A stretch of 56,697 bases of DNA from NCBI GenBank assembly GCA_031411235.1, contig JANOAR010000158.1:1-56697 (forward strand), given 5' to 3'. Shown one piece after another: positions 1 through 8,716 of this stretch. Made by a program: the position numbers and the translations under genes. How positions within the stretch are numbered: position 1 is the stretch's first letter; every line of letters starts with the position of its first letter. This DNA is from JANOAR01 sp031411235. Lineage in GTDB: Bacteria > Verrucomicrobiota > Verrucomicrobiia > Verrucomicrobiales > Verrucomicrobiaceae. Under the pieces are notes generated by a model that saw nothing but the letters and a program-made list of their open reading frames with translations, ran no database searches and was not told the DNA's origin.

Positions 1-681
1 CCCAACAACCCCACGGGTGCCGTGGCGACGCGCGAGCAGCTCGAAGCCTGGGTTGCCTATGCGTTGAAAAATGACACCATCCTGCTCTACGACGCCGCCT
101 ACGAAGCCTTCATTCGCGATCCGAAACTGCCGCGCTCGATCTATGAGATCCCTGGTGCCCGTGACTGCGCCATCGAGTTCCGCAGCTTCTCCAAAAATGG
201 CGGCTTCACAGGCGTTCGTTGTGCCTTCATCGTTATCCCCAAGGGCCTCATGGGCAAGACCAGCACAGGCGAAAAACAAGCCATTCACCCGCTCTGGAGT
301 CGTCGCCACAGCACCAAGTTCAACGGTGCCAGCTACATCGTGCAAAAAGGAGCCGAGGCGCTGTACAGCGACGAAGGCAAGAGCCAGGTGAAGGCTCTCA
401 TCGAGCACTACATGGGCAACGCCGCGCTGCTCGTGCAGGCTTGCCGCGACGCTGGCCTCGCCGTCTATGGCGGTGAAAATGCCCCCTATGTCTGGGTGCA
501 TTGCCCCGCTGGGATCACCAGTTGGCAGATGTTCGACAAGATGCTCAACGAGCTGCAAGTCGTCATCACCCCAGGCGCGGGCTTCGGCAGCGCAGGCGAG
601 GGTTACTTCCGTATCAGCGCCTTCAACAGCCGCGCCAATGTGGAGGAAGTCTGCAAGCGCCTTGCCGTACTGAAAGCGTGA
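1..681 (+). CDS. dapL: LL-diaminopimelate aminotransferase, C-terminal part (5' end outside window)
   Basis: Open from the first base in frame 1, so the N-terminal half lies outside the window. DapL is a PLP-dependent class I/II aminotransferase that makes LL-diaminopimelate directly from tetrahydrodipicolinate for lysine and peptidoglycan synthesis. The fragment opens with the PNNPTG motif of fold-type I aminotransferases, continues with LYDAAYEAFI, and carries the PLP-lysine motif SFSKNGGFTGVRCAF (lysine codon 193-195), which is characteristic of DapL. The remaining 227 codons fit the second half of a protein of about 410 residues. The family call is strong. Specificity for LL-DAP is inferred from that motif. 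Confidence 0.9.
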   Translation, partial: PNNPTGAVATREQLEAWVAYALKNDTILLYDAAYEAFIRDPKLPRSIYEIPGARDCAIEFRSFSKNGGFTGVRCAFIVIPKGLMGKTSTGEKQAIHPLWSRRHSTKFNGASYIVQKGAEALYSDEGKSQVKALIEHYMGNAALLVQACRDAGLAVYGGENAPYVWVHCPAGITSWQMFDKMLNELQVVITPGAGFGSAGEGYFRISAFNSRANVEEVCKRLAVLKA

Positions 682-727
682 TGCCAGCGGTTTGCTTTTA
701 CCTCCTCAACCCACAGCGACCAACACC

Positions 728-883
728 ATGAAACTCACCTCCAATCTCGGCTCCATCCTACTCGCGGCCTATCTCATCCTCATCGGCCTCCAAGGCACCT
801 TTGGCGTCAACCTGGGGCAACTCAACGTCGTCATACCTATCTTGGCGCTGGGGGCTGGCGTCTGCATGTTGCTGGGCAAATAA
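728..883 (+). CDS. small two-helix membrane protein, unknown function
   Basis: A 51-residue protein starting at ATG 728, 46 bases after dapL on the same strand. It is very hydrophobic, with one probable membrane helix at residues 9-21 (SILLAAYLILIGL) and a second at 34-49 (VVIPILALGAGVCMLL), and a short basic N-terminus. An upstream in-frame start at 692 would add 12 residues without membrane character, so the shorter form is preferred. I do not recognise a family with confidence. Small proteins of this shape occur as membrane-localised hypotheticals in Verrucomicrobiota. Possible co-transcription with dapL is inferred only from spacing. Confidence 0.55.
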   Translation: MKLTSNLGSILLAAYLILIGLQGTFGVNLGQLNVVIPILALGAGVCMLLGK

Positions 884-942
884 AGAGGGGGCGCACGGCT
901 TCAGCATTGCCAAGCTCCTGCGGATTCGTTTCAATCGCGGCG

Positions 943-1881
943 ATGAAAACACGCCGCGATCTCTTGAAACTCAGTGCCGCCACGCTTGCCTCGGTGTGTA
1001 CGAGCCATGCTGCCGACTCCGCGCCAAAGCCCACCGTGGCCTCGCGCATCATTGACACGCATACCCATTTTTATGATCCCACACGGCCCGAGGGTGTGCC
1101 TTGGCCGGGCAAAGGCACGACGCTGGATCGCCCCGTGTATCCCAAAGATTGGCTGGCAGTCGCCTCGCCCATGGGGGTGCGTGAGACGGTGGTCGTAGAG
1201 GCCAGCAAGTGGCTCGAAGATAATGCGTGGATCCTGAATCTCGCGGCCAAGGAACGTAGCATCATTGGCTTCGTCGGGCACATCGAGCCCGACGATGCGG
1301 ACTTCGCCAAGCACCTTAGCCGCTTTGCCACAAACCCTCTGTTTCGTGGCATTCGCGTGAGTGGCCCAGCCTTCAACGACAATCAGGCCAAGCCAGAATT
1401 TCTCACCGCGATGAAGCTGCTCGCGGGCCAAGGTTTGCAACTCGATGTGAATGGCGTGAGGGATCTGGGCAACGTCGCCAAGCTAGCCAGTGCGGTGCCC
1501 GAGCTGCGCATCGTCATCGACCACGTCGGTGGTGCGGGGGATCCTCGCCAACTCACCGATCTGTGGCGGCAAGGCATGGCCGCGAGTGGCAAGATGGGCA
1601 ATGTCTTCTGCAAGGTCTCCGCTCTCGCCGAGCAGTCCCAAAGCGAAAATGGCAAGGCCGGCACCGATGCTGGTTTTTACGCGCCCATCCTCGACCACGT
1701 CTGGCAGTGCTTTGGCGAAGACCGCGTCATCTACGGCAGCAACTGGCCTGTGAGCGAGAAGGGGAGTGACTACGCAGGCTGCTTCAAAATCGTCGCCGAC
1801 TACTTCTCAGCAAAGGGTCGAGAGGCGTGTGAAAAATACTTCTGGAAGAACGCGACGGTGGCCTATCGCTGCGGCGCGTGA
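943..1881 (+). CDS. Tat-exported amidohydrolase-2 family protein (lactonase-like)
   Basis: A 312-residue protein. The start at ATG 943 is chosen because it begins MKTRRDLLKLSAATLASV, a twin-arginine signal peptide, followed by a cleavage-like AADSA. The mature part is an amidohydrolase-2 TIM barrel. It opens with the metal-binding HxH motif in IIDTHTHFYDP, has IDHVGG in the middle and ends with VIYGSNWPVSE, the strand carrying the last catalytic region. The usual SDWP aspartate is asparagine here, a variant seen in the family. Relatives hydrolyse sugar lactones (fuconolactone, rhamnonolactone) or decarboxylate aromatic acids, and the substrate cannot be told from sequence. It converges on the next gene with a 4-base gap. 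Confidence 0.8.
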   Translation: MKTRRDLLKLSAATLASVCTSHAADSAPKPTVASRIIDTHTHFYDPTRPEGVPWPGKGTTLDRPVYPKDWLAVASPMGVRETVVVEASKWLEDNAWILNLAAKERSIIGFVGHIEPDDADFAKHLSRFATNPLFRGIRVSGPAFNDNQAKPEFLTAMKLLAGQGLQLDVNGVRDLGNVAKLASAVPELRIVIDHVGGAGDPRQLTDLWRQGMAASGKMGNVFCKVSALAEQSQSENGKAGTDAGFYAPILDHVWQCFGEDRVIYGSNWPVSEKGSDYAGCFKIVADYFSAKGREACEKYFWKNATVAYRCGA

Positions 1882-1885
1882 GCCG

Positions 1886-2317
1886 CTAGGACTTAGGAAT
1901 GGGGGCCGTGGGTTTGGCTTCAGGCGCAGGAAAAATCTTCTCGCTCTTGGATTCACCGTGCTCATAGATTTGCTCTTTCCACTGGTGCCCCTCCTTCGTC
2001 CAGTAGCGGTTGAGACCGTGGCGCTTGCCGTTTTCAAAATGCGTTTCGGTACTCTGTTGGCCATTCTCCCACCACTCTTTGATCACCCCGTGGAAGCGGC
2101 CATTGCGCATCGGATACTCGACTCTGAGGCTGCCATCCTTGTACTTATCGCGAGCGATGCCCGTGAACAGTTTGTCGTCGAGGTAGAAGAGTTCGCCCTT
2201 CCATTTCAGCTCTTTGTAGGTGGCCTCTTTGGGCTTGTTTTCACAACCTGGAGAGAGCGCCAGGATGGAGACGGTGAGTGCAGCAAAGGCTTTGGACATG
2301 GCGAAGCGTCGGGTCAT
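1886..2317 (-). CDS. secreted or lipoprotein-like MORN/YwqK-repeat protein
   Basis: A 143-residue protein read from ATG 2317 (MTRRFAMSK); a second ATG six codons on is also possible. The N-terminus has a hydrophobic stretch ending in ALSPGC, which may be an atypical lipobox. The rest consists of short repeats of the GxxHGxxxxWWENGxxxxExxFxNGKRHG type (residues about 50-120). This is the MORN-like repeat of the YwqK family, and the C-terminus is proline- and lysine-rich. In B. subtilis YwqK is an antitoxin, but family members elsewhere are mostly uncharacterised exported repeat proteins, and no toxin gene adjoins this one. It is divergent from the lipoprotein-like gene at 2494. Confidence 0.65.
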   Translation of the reverse strand: MTRRFAMSKAFAALTVSILALSPGCENKPKEATYKELKWKGELFYLDDKLFTGIARDKYKDGSLRVEYPMRNGRFHGVIKEWWENGQQSTETHFENGKRHGLNRYWTKEGHQWKEQIYEHGESKSEKIFPAPEAKPTAPIPKS

Positions 2318-2493
2318 GGGTTGGGATGATGGACAGAGTTTCGGCGCTGAAATTGGGGGCGGCAAGGAGGAAGGCAAGGTTCCGCCTCTGTCTCCTCTGC
2401 TACGCTGCACTGCATGGGCGCTTTGCGCAAAACACCGCCCTCGTGATGACCTGCGGCCTTGACTCGCAAAAACGCCCGCCCAAGTTCGCCCCC

Positions 2494-3033
2494 ATGTCTT
2501 TCCGTTCCCTCACTGCTTATCTCGCCTTGGCCGCCACACTGAGCCTCTGTTCTTGCCAGTATCACTTCCGCAGGTTTGCGGGTGCTAGCCCCGCGCCTGG
2601 TACGGTCATCACTTGGCCGGGCAAGTCCTACAGCTATGTGCGTGGCTTTTGTTATGACTACCTCGCCGACGACGCGCGTTCCTTTTTCATCAATGGCAAG
2701 ATGCATAAGGGCGTGCTCGATCCCAAGGGCGTGAAGCTCGATGCCGACCAGGTGCAGCGGCTCGTGAAAGGCATCACCGTGTCGCAGCCCAAAGGCCCGC
2801 GCACGCCATGCTATGCGCCGCATCACGCCTTTGTTTTCTATGATGCCCAGGGCAACGTCGTGGCGTGGTTCGAGATGTGCTTCGGCTGCAACCAGCAGCG
2901 TGCCTACCCTGCGGGCACGCCTGAGTACGTGGATCGCCAAGCGCTCTATCAGATCGCCAGTGAGCTGGGGCTACCGCTCGGCAAGGGCAACAAATTCTAC
3001 ACCGATGTGTGTAGCAAGGGCGTGATTCCCTGA
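2494..3033 (+). CDS. probable lipoprotein, unknown function
   Basis: A 179-residue protein with start chosen at ATG 2494. The longer open frame from 2278 runs through the region divergent to the previous gene and shows no protein-like features, whereas MSFRSLTAYLALAATLSLCSC is a good export signal with a cysteine suited to lipidation. The mature part has no domain I recognise. It contains a conserved-looking segment WFEMCFGCNQQ (around residues 125-135) with a CxxC pair and ends with a short helix-rich tail. The downstream gene is convergent, with a 22-base gap and no obvious terminator hairpin. Confidence 0.65.
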   Translation: MSFRSLTAYLALAATLSLCSCQYHFRRFAGASPAPGTVITWPGKSYSYVRGFCYDYLADDARSFFINGKMHKGVLDPKGVKLDADQVQRLVKGITVSQPKGPRTPCYAPHHAFVFYDAQGNVVAWFEMCFGCNQQRAYPAGTPEYVDRQALYQIASELGLPLGKGNKFYTDVCSKGVIP

Positions 3034-3055
3034 TGCCGTAGCGATGCAGGGATTG

Positions 3056-4132
3056 CTACTCCGCCACGCGCAATTCCTTGTTGTAGTACACCTTCACAAA
3101 GCTCATCCCTTTGCCCTTGTCGAAGCCGCGCTCCAGCACGGGATCGGGCATGGAGGTGAACGCGGGCTTCACATGGATTTCGACGCCAGTGTCGAGCTTT
3201 AGTATCGTGCCGATGCGCTTCTTGGCCTTGTTGACATCTTTTTTTGAAATCTCAAAAGAGGTCTCCAGGGACTGCCCTTGCTCTTCCTCAACACGCGACC
3301 GGTGTTCCGCAAAGCGTGCGGCAGCTTCAGGGGTTTTGAGCACTTCTTTCTCGAACTCTTCGAGGTTGAACTCCTCGCGATCATCGAAGTATTCCAGCGC
3401 ATCCTTGGCGGCGGTGCAGGTCGCCCAGGGCGGCGTATCTTCATCATCCTCGGCCTTGTCCTGCTCGATGAATGAGACGGCCATGTCGGCGTAGGATTTG
3501 GTGAGGAAGGCCGCATCGGTGACGGCTTGCACGCCGAGGAACTCGCGCACCCAGAAGCGCGATTCTCCACCGCTGCGGTCAAAGGTCAGCACGTAGTAGC
3601 CCTTGTGTTCGTTGTGGTTGAGGATGAGGCAGCCTTTGTCGATCTTCTCAGGGTTGATGCCTTGTTCGGTGGAGAGTTGCAGGTCACCGTCGCGGGCCGA
3701 GATGCTGAGGAAGGGCACCATCGTCTCGGATTTGAGGATGCAGAGTCCCTGAGTTTTCTCATCGTTGACCTCGATGCCCTGGATCAAGGCGATGCATAGA
3801 TCGCCTGCTTTAATATTGGGGTGGTTGGACTTGGAATAGAGCAGGCGGGCGATGTCGCAGCCCTTCTCCAGCAGACCATCGGGCAAATTAAAAATGGCCT
3901 TCGCATACGAGTTCATCTCGTGCTTTTCGAGCGACGAGTGGTGGTAGAAGCGGTGGCCGAGGAGGTTCTTGAAGGGCTTCAACAATAGCGCGGTCAAGGC
4001 GACTTGATCCGCTTCATCGACACGGAAAACCTCCTTCGATGTGGTGAGAGGTTCTTCACGTTGCGGGTTGCCGATCTTGGCCAGGACGATGCCCTCGGCG
4101 GTTGCGTAGTTGAAGCGAATTTTGACAGACAT
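3056..4132 (-). CDS. nucleoid-associated protein, NdpA/YejK-like
   Basis: A 358-residue protein resembling the 37-kDa nucleoid-associated protein family (NdpA, PF04245). The first two thirds hold the family pattern: an N-terminal region ending in FxxHHSSLEKHEMNSYAKAIF, then GDLCIALIQGI, LCILKSET and GCLILNHNEHKGYYVLTFDRSGGESRFWVREFLGV. The last third is charged and helical (acidic EFNLEEFEKEVL), then a mixed segment ending VKVYYNKELRVAE. The E. coli member copurifies with the nucleoid but has no settled function, and such genes elsewhere often sit near mobile or defence genes. Here the neighbours are unrelated. Start ATG 4132 begins MSVKIRFNYATAEG. Confidence 0.7.
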   Translation of the reverse strand: MSVKIRFNYATAEGIVLAKIGNPQREEPLTTSKEVFRVDEADQVALTALLLKPFKNLLGHRFYHHSSLEKHEMNSYAKAIFNLPDGLLEKGCDIARLLYSKSNHPNIKAGDLCIALIQGIEVNDEKTQGLCILKSETMVPFLSISARDGDLQLSTEQGINPEKIDKGCLILNHNEHKGYYVLTFDRSGGESRFWVREFLGVQAVTDAAFLTKSYADMAVSFIEQDKAEDDEDTPPWATCTAAKDALEYFDDREEFNLEEFEKEVLKTPEAAARFAEHRSRVEEEQGQSLETSFEISKKDVNKAKKRIGTILKLDTGVEIHVKPAFTSMPDPVLERGFDKGKGMSFVKVYYNKELRVAE

Positions 4133-4220
4133 GGGGGCGCGGAAGCTAGGGAGGAAATGCCCTTTGCAAACTCTGCAATGAACACCGCGATTGAAACATG
4201 GGAGCGGTCGTCGCTCGCTG

Positions 4221-7200
4221 CTATGGCTTCTCCGTCAACGACACTTTACCCGTGGTCATGGGGATGGGCGTGGTGGCAGCAGAGAGCTTCATGGGCACAA
4301 CGAAGTAGCCAGTGCCGAGGAGTTGATTGGGGATGACGACGCCGGAGAAGCTGAGCGAGCGGGTTTGCACGAAGCTGGTTTCTCGTAGCACGGCAGTACC
4401 GGTGAAGGCTCCGGTGCTGGGGGTGACTTTAAAGGTGACGGCGACGAGGTTGGGCAACGGGAAGGTGATGGCGTGGGCGGTGGTGATGCGGAAAGCTTTG
4501 TCCAAGTCGGTGAGTATGTTGGACGTGGCGATGTCGCCGAGTGTGAAGGTGAGCTGGGCGTTGGCATCGACGGGCCCGAGGACGGCGGGAATGCGGATAC
4601 CCCAGAGGATGGTGCCAGCGAGGGACGCTTTGTATTCGCAGCCGGTGACGGTAAGGGTGTCACCATTGCCCACGCCGAAGTCGAAGGTGCCGGGGTGAAC
4701 TTTGGCCGCAGCAGCCGCGCTGGCAGTGAGGGCGACGGTTTTGCGCCAAGTGACGGTGCCAGCGATGGTGTTAGGTGCGGTGTCAGTGAGGGCGAGGGTG
4801 CCGTGCATGGAGCCCGTGTCGGTGTAGAGCATCTGGTGCAGGGGGATGCTGCCGTCTTCGCCGATGGTGCTGGCGCGAGTATAGGCAACGGTGTTGTCGG
4901 CGGGCTTGATGGCGATGGTGGCGACGCCGAGGTCGGTGATGACGACGCTGCCGTGGCTGTGGCCTTCAGGTTTGGTGGTGAGGCTAGCTGGTGGGGTGAA
5001 GAGTACGTTGTGCCTACCGATGATGGTGCCAGCGAGGGCTTTGTTGGTGGCGGAGTAGGGGTTGCGCCAAGCGGTGATGGCGACAGGGACGACTGGGGCG
5101 TCGGCATCGAGCGTGGAGGTGATGAACTGACCTGTGCTGGTGTCGATAGTAAAGTCTAGCGTGTAGTAGGTAGCGGGTTTGGTGAGGCGGCTGACTTGGA
5201 TGCTGGCCGTGGGGTTGCCCATGGTGGTGGCGATGAGTCGGCCTGTGAATGGCTTTTTCGCCCCGGCAACCGTTACGGAACCCGAGAGGCTACCCGTGTT
5301 TTGGACGGTCATGTTAATGCTGCCCCCGTGGTTGTTGTTCATATCGAGGTCGCGGGCGATGAGGCCGTTGAAGATGCCATAGGCTCGCGGGGGCAAGGCT
5401 GCGACGGTGAGCAAGAGGGTGGTAGAGGCGGTGCCAGCAGCGTTGGTGACCTTGATGATGATGGGCTTGTTGGTCACGGGAGCGGTGGGTATGCCTGTGA
5501 TGGTGCCTGTGACCTTGTTATAGACGAGTCCAGCGGGTAGGCCCGTGATGCTGACGGACTTCACTTCGTTGGTGATGCTGAAAGGGATGTTCACCGAACT
5601 GCTGCTGACGATGAGGTCGGGGGGGAAGGCCGTCGTGTTGATAACGGGGGCGTAGCGGACGATGACGGCGGTGTTGCCCATGCTCTGCATGAGGCCGCTC
5701 ATGGTGACTTCGCAGCGGTAGGTGTCTGCATCGGCAGCGCCAAAGGTTTTGATGGTCAAGGTCTTGCTCTGCGCCCCTGCGATGCGCAGAGGCGCGACGC
5801 TATCATTCACGAGGGCGACGCTGCCTTTAAACCATTGGTAGTTGAGGGGGATACCCGTGGGGGCGGCGGCACTGGCGGTGAGGGAGAGCGTCGAGTTTTC
5901 GTTGAAAGTGGCGTTGGCAGGCGAGAGGGCATAGACGGCGAGGGACACGGTGTTGCTGGTCTCGCTACCTGTTACATTGGATGCCACGACGTTGTACTTG
6001 GCTGCGTGCGGGAGGGCCAGAGCGGTGAAGTTGAGTGTGGTGGAGGTCTGCCCAGCAAGGTTGGTATTGGTGGTGGCCGAGGTGGCCTTGCGCCATTGGT
6101 AATTGATCTCCCCGGCACCCGATGCTGCAACAGCAAGTGGGCTTGACGCTCCCGTCAGAGCCCAGGTGGCAACGGGTTGGCTGGTGATGGAAACGGGTGT
6201 GGTAGAGACGCCATGAAGTGTGACGGTTGCCGTGTGGTAGGTGCCAACATCGAGTCTAGATTTATCACGAATCACCAAACGCCAGATGCCCACGCTGCCC
6301 TCGCCCCAATGGCGTACGGAGCTGAAGACCCAGTTAAAGTAGCCGCGGTTGTTAGGGTCGAGTTCGATGTCGTTATCGTCATACTCTTCGCCACCGTCGA
6401 GTGTGGAATAATAGGCTAGCGTGCTGATGGTGCCGGAGGGTGAGATGAGCTGAATTTCGAGATTACCGCGATACTCATGGTGGGCATTCAGTTTGACCTC
6501 GACGTGCTCCACACGAGTGGGTATCTCGGCGCTAAAGTCGAAGCTCTTGGTGATACCCGTGACATTGCCGTCGGGTATAGAAGTGTCGCCCGTGACGGTG
6601 ACTACTAGGGGGGCATCCAGTGCCGCTAGGTTTGTCCAGCCTGTCGCCATTGCTACGGCGGCAGCGGCATCGACCATGCCACCGCCGTACTTGGGATTGT
6701 GCTTGATGGGGGCAATACCATTTCTGCCGCCACTGCGGCTGATCCACTCGGCATCCGTGGGGGCGACCTTGCGGCTGGAGCGCAGCAGGATTTCCTTCAC
6801 ATCGCGCCAGCCGAGGTTGGGATTGGCTTTGAGGATGAGAGCGATGACGCCCGAAACTACAGGAGTGGCAGCGGAGGTGCCGTTGAAATCGTTGGTGTAG
6901 TCCTTCTGGCTCAGGGCGACGTTATTCTGTGTTGGGTTGTAGCCTGCGAGACCCATGAGATCTGTGGTGTAAACACCGTCCGCTGGAGCCGAAGCAACGA
7001 GGTTGGTTCCATACTCGCTGTAATAGGCTGGTACCCCGGAACGAGTGAGGGCACCGATGGCGAAGACTTCAATGCTGTTGGCATAGGCGTCCTTGTTGCT
7101 CTGATCCTGGTTATCTCGGCCATTGCCACCAGCCCAAGTATAAATGGTGCCCAGACCCGAGCGACCATTGGCGACACCGTTCACGAAAGCGGCCTTGGCC

Positions 7201-8501
7201 ACGGGATCTATGATGCCAAGAATCCAGGGCACATCGTAGGGGCCCCAACTGTTGTTCTTGATCTGAACGACATTGCTAAAATGCCCAAAGGCAGTGGCCT
7301 CTTCCGACGCAGTGGATGGGCCAGCCGTGAGGCGAATGCCCACCAGCGTCGCCTCGGGAGCCACGCCAGAGACGCCGATGCCGTTGTTGCTACGAGCAGC
7401 GGCGAGGCCAGCCACGGCAGTGCCGTGATTGTCGCCATCCTCGGCTTCGTTTACAAAAGGAGTGCTGATGTTATCCAAAATCGCATTGGGCGATGGATCC
7501 GTATCGCCATCATTGATGTCGAGGTGCCGCGTTGGCAGAGTTGTGTCCACATTCGGGCTGAGGTCGGGATGAGCGATCTGCAAGCCGTCGTCGATGATGC
7601 CCACCACCACGCCCGTGCCTTTATTGCTAGCCCACAAGGCTTCCACATTGACGTGGTTGAGCCCTGATTGTTTCAGGTGCCACTGCTTTGGATAATACAG
7701 GTCATTGGGCGCGGCGCGGCGCTGCATTTGCATCGCGAGCTGTGGCTGGGCTGATGGCACGCCGAGGGCGATCAGATCGGCAGCAGAAACGATAGCGGCT
7801 CCAGGAAAACGATTGTCCCGAGCGAGGACAAAGCCAGGGGCCGCTGTGAGTGGCGCAGCCTGTTGCATACCTGCCTGCGTGGCGGTGGCCACGGCGTGGG
7901 CGATGTCAGCAGGCTGCATGAGCACTTCGTCGGAGAGCACGCGGCGGTTCTGCTCGGTGCGCGTTTTAGTGCCCGGCGGGTAGAAGACGAGCTGCGGCAT
8001 CTTACCATTTTTGGCACCAATGGCCTCTGCCTCGCGCAACACGCCAGCGGCATCGGCCTGCAAAGGGATGGCGTGCATTTTCCGCGAGGGTGTCTGTGGA
8101 TCACGGACATAGAGTTCGTCCTTGGCCAGTTCCAGAGGGCGCACTTGGCGGCGATCCAGCAGGGCAAAGGGCTTGCCCAGAAGTCGAATCAGTCGCTCGC
8201 GCGGCGGCAGCGTCTGCCAGTCGGCAATGTCATCCCACGGGCGACCCGTTTTCCCACCCAGCACATCGGGCCGAGCGGTGGCGGCTTGGTTTAGGGCGAG
8301 CGCCGCACCTTTCCGTGGCGTGCGACGAATGACGGACGCTGTCTGTGCAGTAGAGGCGCTGGGTGCAGGTGTCGCCTCGGGCTGCTGCGGCGCGAGTGGC
8401 AGCGCTGTGGTAGCGGTGTCTTGGGCGCTGTTTTTGAACAGCCAAAAACTAACAAGAGCCGCAGCCAGCAGGCCACTAGCGATGAGTGCAGTACGTTTCA
8501 T
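4221..8501 (-). CDS. giant secreted subtilisin-like (S8) protease with P-domain and Ig-like modules
   Basis: A 1426-residue exported protein from ATG 8501 (MKRTALIASGLLAAALVSFWLF signal/anchor); a longer frame to 8582 lacks protein-like sequence. Residues about 50-290 look like a propeptide. The S8 catalytic domain follows, with Asp304 in VVGIIDDGLQIAHPD, His359 in DNHGTAVAGLAAA and Ser543 in FNGTSAATPVVSG, a complete triad. A proprotein-convertase P-domain lies at about 640-765 (HHEYRGNLEIQLISPSG), then two Ig-like modules with YQW motifs (about 770-950) and a putative-Ig repeat (about 950-1035, ITGIPTAPVTNKP). The C-terminal 390 residues are beta-rich, with repeated FNGL/FTGRL-type segments. 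It is probably an extracellular degradative protease; the repeats may anchor it to the surface or bind polymer. Confidence 0.85.
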   Translation of the reverse strand: MKRTALIASGLLAAALVSFWLFKNSAQDTATTALPLAPQQPEATPAPSASTAQTASVIRRTPRKGAALALNQAATARPDVLGGKTGRPWDDIADWQTLPPRERLIRLLGKPFALLDRRQVRPLELAKDELYVRDPQTPSRKMHAIPLQADAAGVLREAEAIGAKNGKMPQLVFYPPGTKTRTEQNRRVLSDEVLMQPADIAHAVATATQAGMQQAAPLTAAPGFVLARDNRFPGAAIVSAADLIALGVPSAQPQLAMQMQRRAAPNDLYYPKQWHLKQSGLNHVNVEALWASNKGTGVVVGIIDDGLQIAHPDLSPNVDTTLPTRHLDINDGDTDPSPNAILDNISTPFVNEAEDGDNHGTAVAGLAAARSNNGIGVSGVAPEATLVGIRLTAGPSTASEEATAFGHFSNVVQIKNNSWGPYDVPWILGIIDPVAKAAFVNGVANGRSGLGTIYTWAGGNGRDNQDQSNKDAYANSIEVFAIGALTRSGVPAYYSEYGTNLVASAPADGVYTTDLMGLAGYNPTQNNVALSQKDYTNDFNGTSAATPVVSGVIALILKANPNLGWRDVKEILLRSSRKVAPTDAEWISRSGGRNGIAPIKHNPKYGGGMVDAAAAVAMATGWTNLAALDAPLVVTVTGDTSIPDGNVTGITKSFDFSAEIPTRVEHVEVKLNAHHEYRGNLEIQLISPSGTISTLAYYSTLDGGEEYDDNDIELDPNNRGYFNWVFSSVRHWGEGSVGIWRLVIRDKSRLDVGTYHTATVTLHGVSTTPVSITSQPVATWALTGASSPLAVAASGAGEINYQWRKATSATTNTNLAGQTSTTLNFTALALPHAAKYNVVASNVTGSETSNTVSLAVYALSPANATFNENSTLSLTASAAAPTGIPLNYQWFKGSVALVNDSVAPLRIAGAQSKTLTIKTFGAADADTYRCEVTMSGLMQSMGNTAVIVRYAPVINTTAFPPDLIVSSSSVNIPFSITNEVKSVSITGLPAGLVYNKVTGTITGIPTAPVTNKPIIIKVTNAAGTASTTLLLTVAALPPRAYGIFNGLIARDLDMNNNHGGSINMTVQNTGSLSGSVTVAGAKKPFTGRLIATTMGNPTASIQVSRLTKPATYYTLDFTIDTSTGQFITSTLDADAPVVPVAITAWRNPYSATNKALAGTIIGRHNVLFTPPASLTTKPEGHSHGSVVITDLGVATIAIKPADNTVAYTRASTIGEDGSIPLHQMLYTDTGSMHGTLALTDTAPNTIAGTVTWRKTVALTASAAAAAKVHPGTFDFGVGNGDTLTVTGCEYKASLAGTILWGIRIPAVLGPVDANAQLTFTLGDIATSNILTDLDKAFRITTAHAITFPLPNLVAVTFKVTPSTGAFTGTAVLRETSFVQTRSLSFSGVVIPNQLLGTGYFVVPMKLSAATTPIPMTTGKVSLTEKP

Positions 8502-8716
8502 GGAGATACAGTGGGGTGTTTGTTTGGGGCTAGTGATTTCTTTGCCATGCCTCATGGAATCAGCTTTTAGCTGACGATGCAATTCCTAATGCCGCATGGC
8601 GGGCATTCGGCTGTGTGATCGTGGACTCGTGCTCAGCGACAGTGGCATGAGAAGTGGCACAACGAAGCACTCGCCCTTGCACCGCCCATGCCACCGTGCA
8701 AGATGATCGCCCCAAA

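Noticed and set aside
1886..2317. YwqK-type antitoxin of a toxin-antitoxin pair
   Set aside because: No toxin gene adjoins it; the flanking genes are an amidohydrolase and a divergent lipoprotein-like gene, and the protein appears exported.
4473..5159. 228-codon plus-strand Gly/Asp/Val-rich frame inside the S8 protease gene
   Set aside because: It is a shadow of the C-ending codons on the minus strand; it lacks family features, while the minus frame is a clear modular protease.
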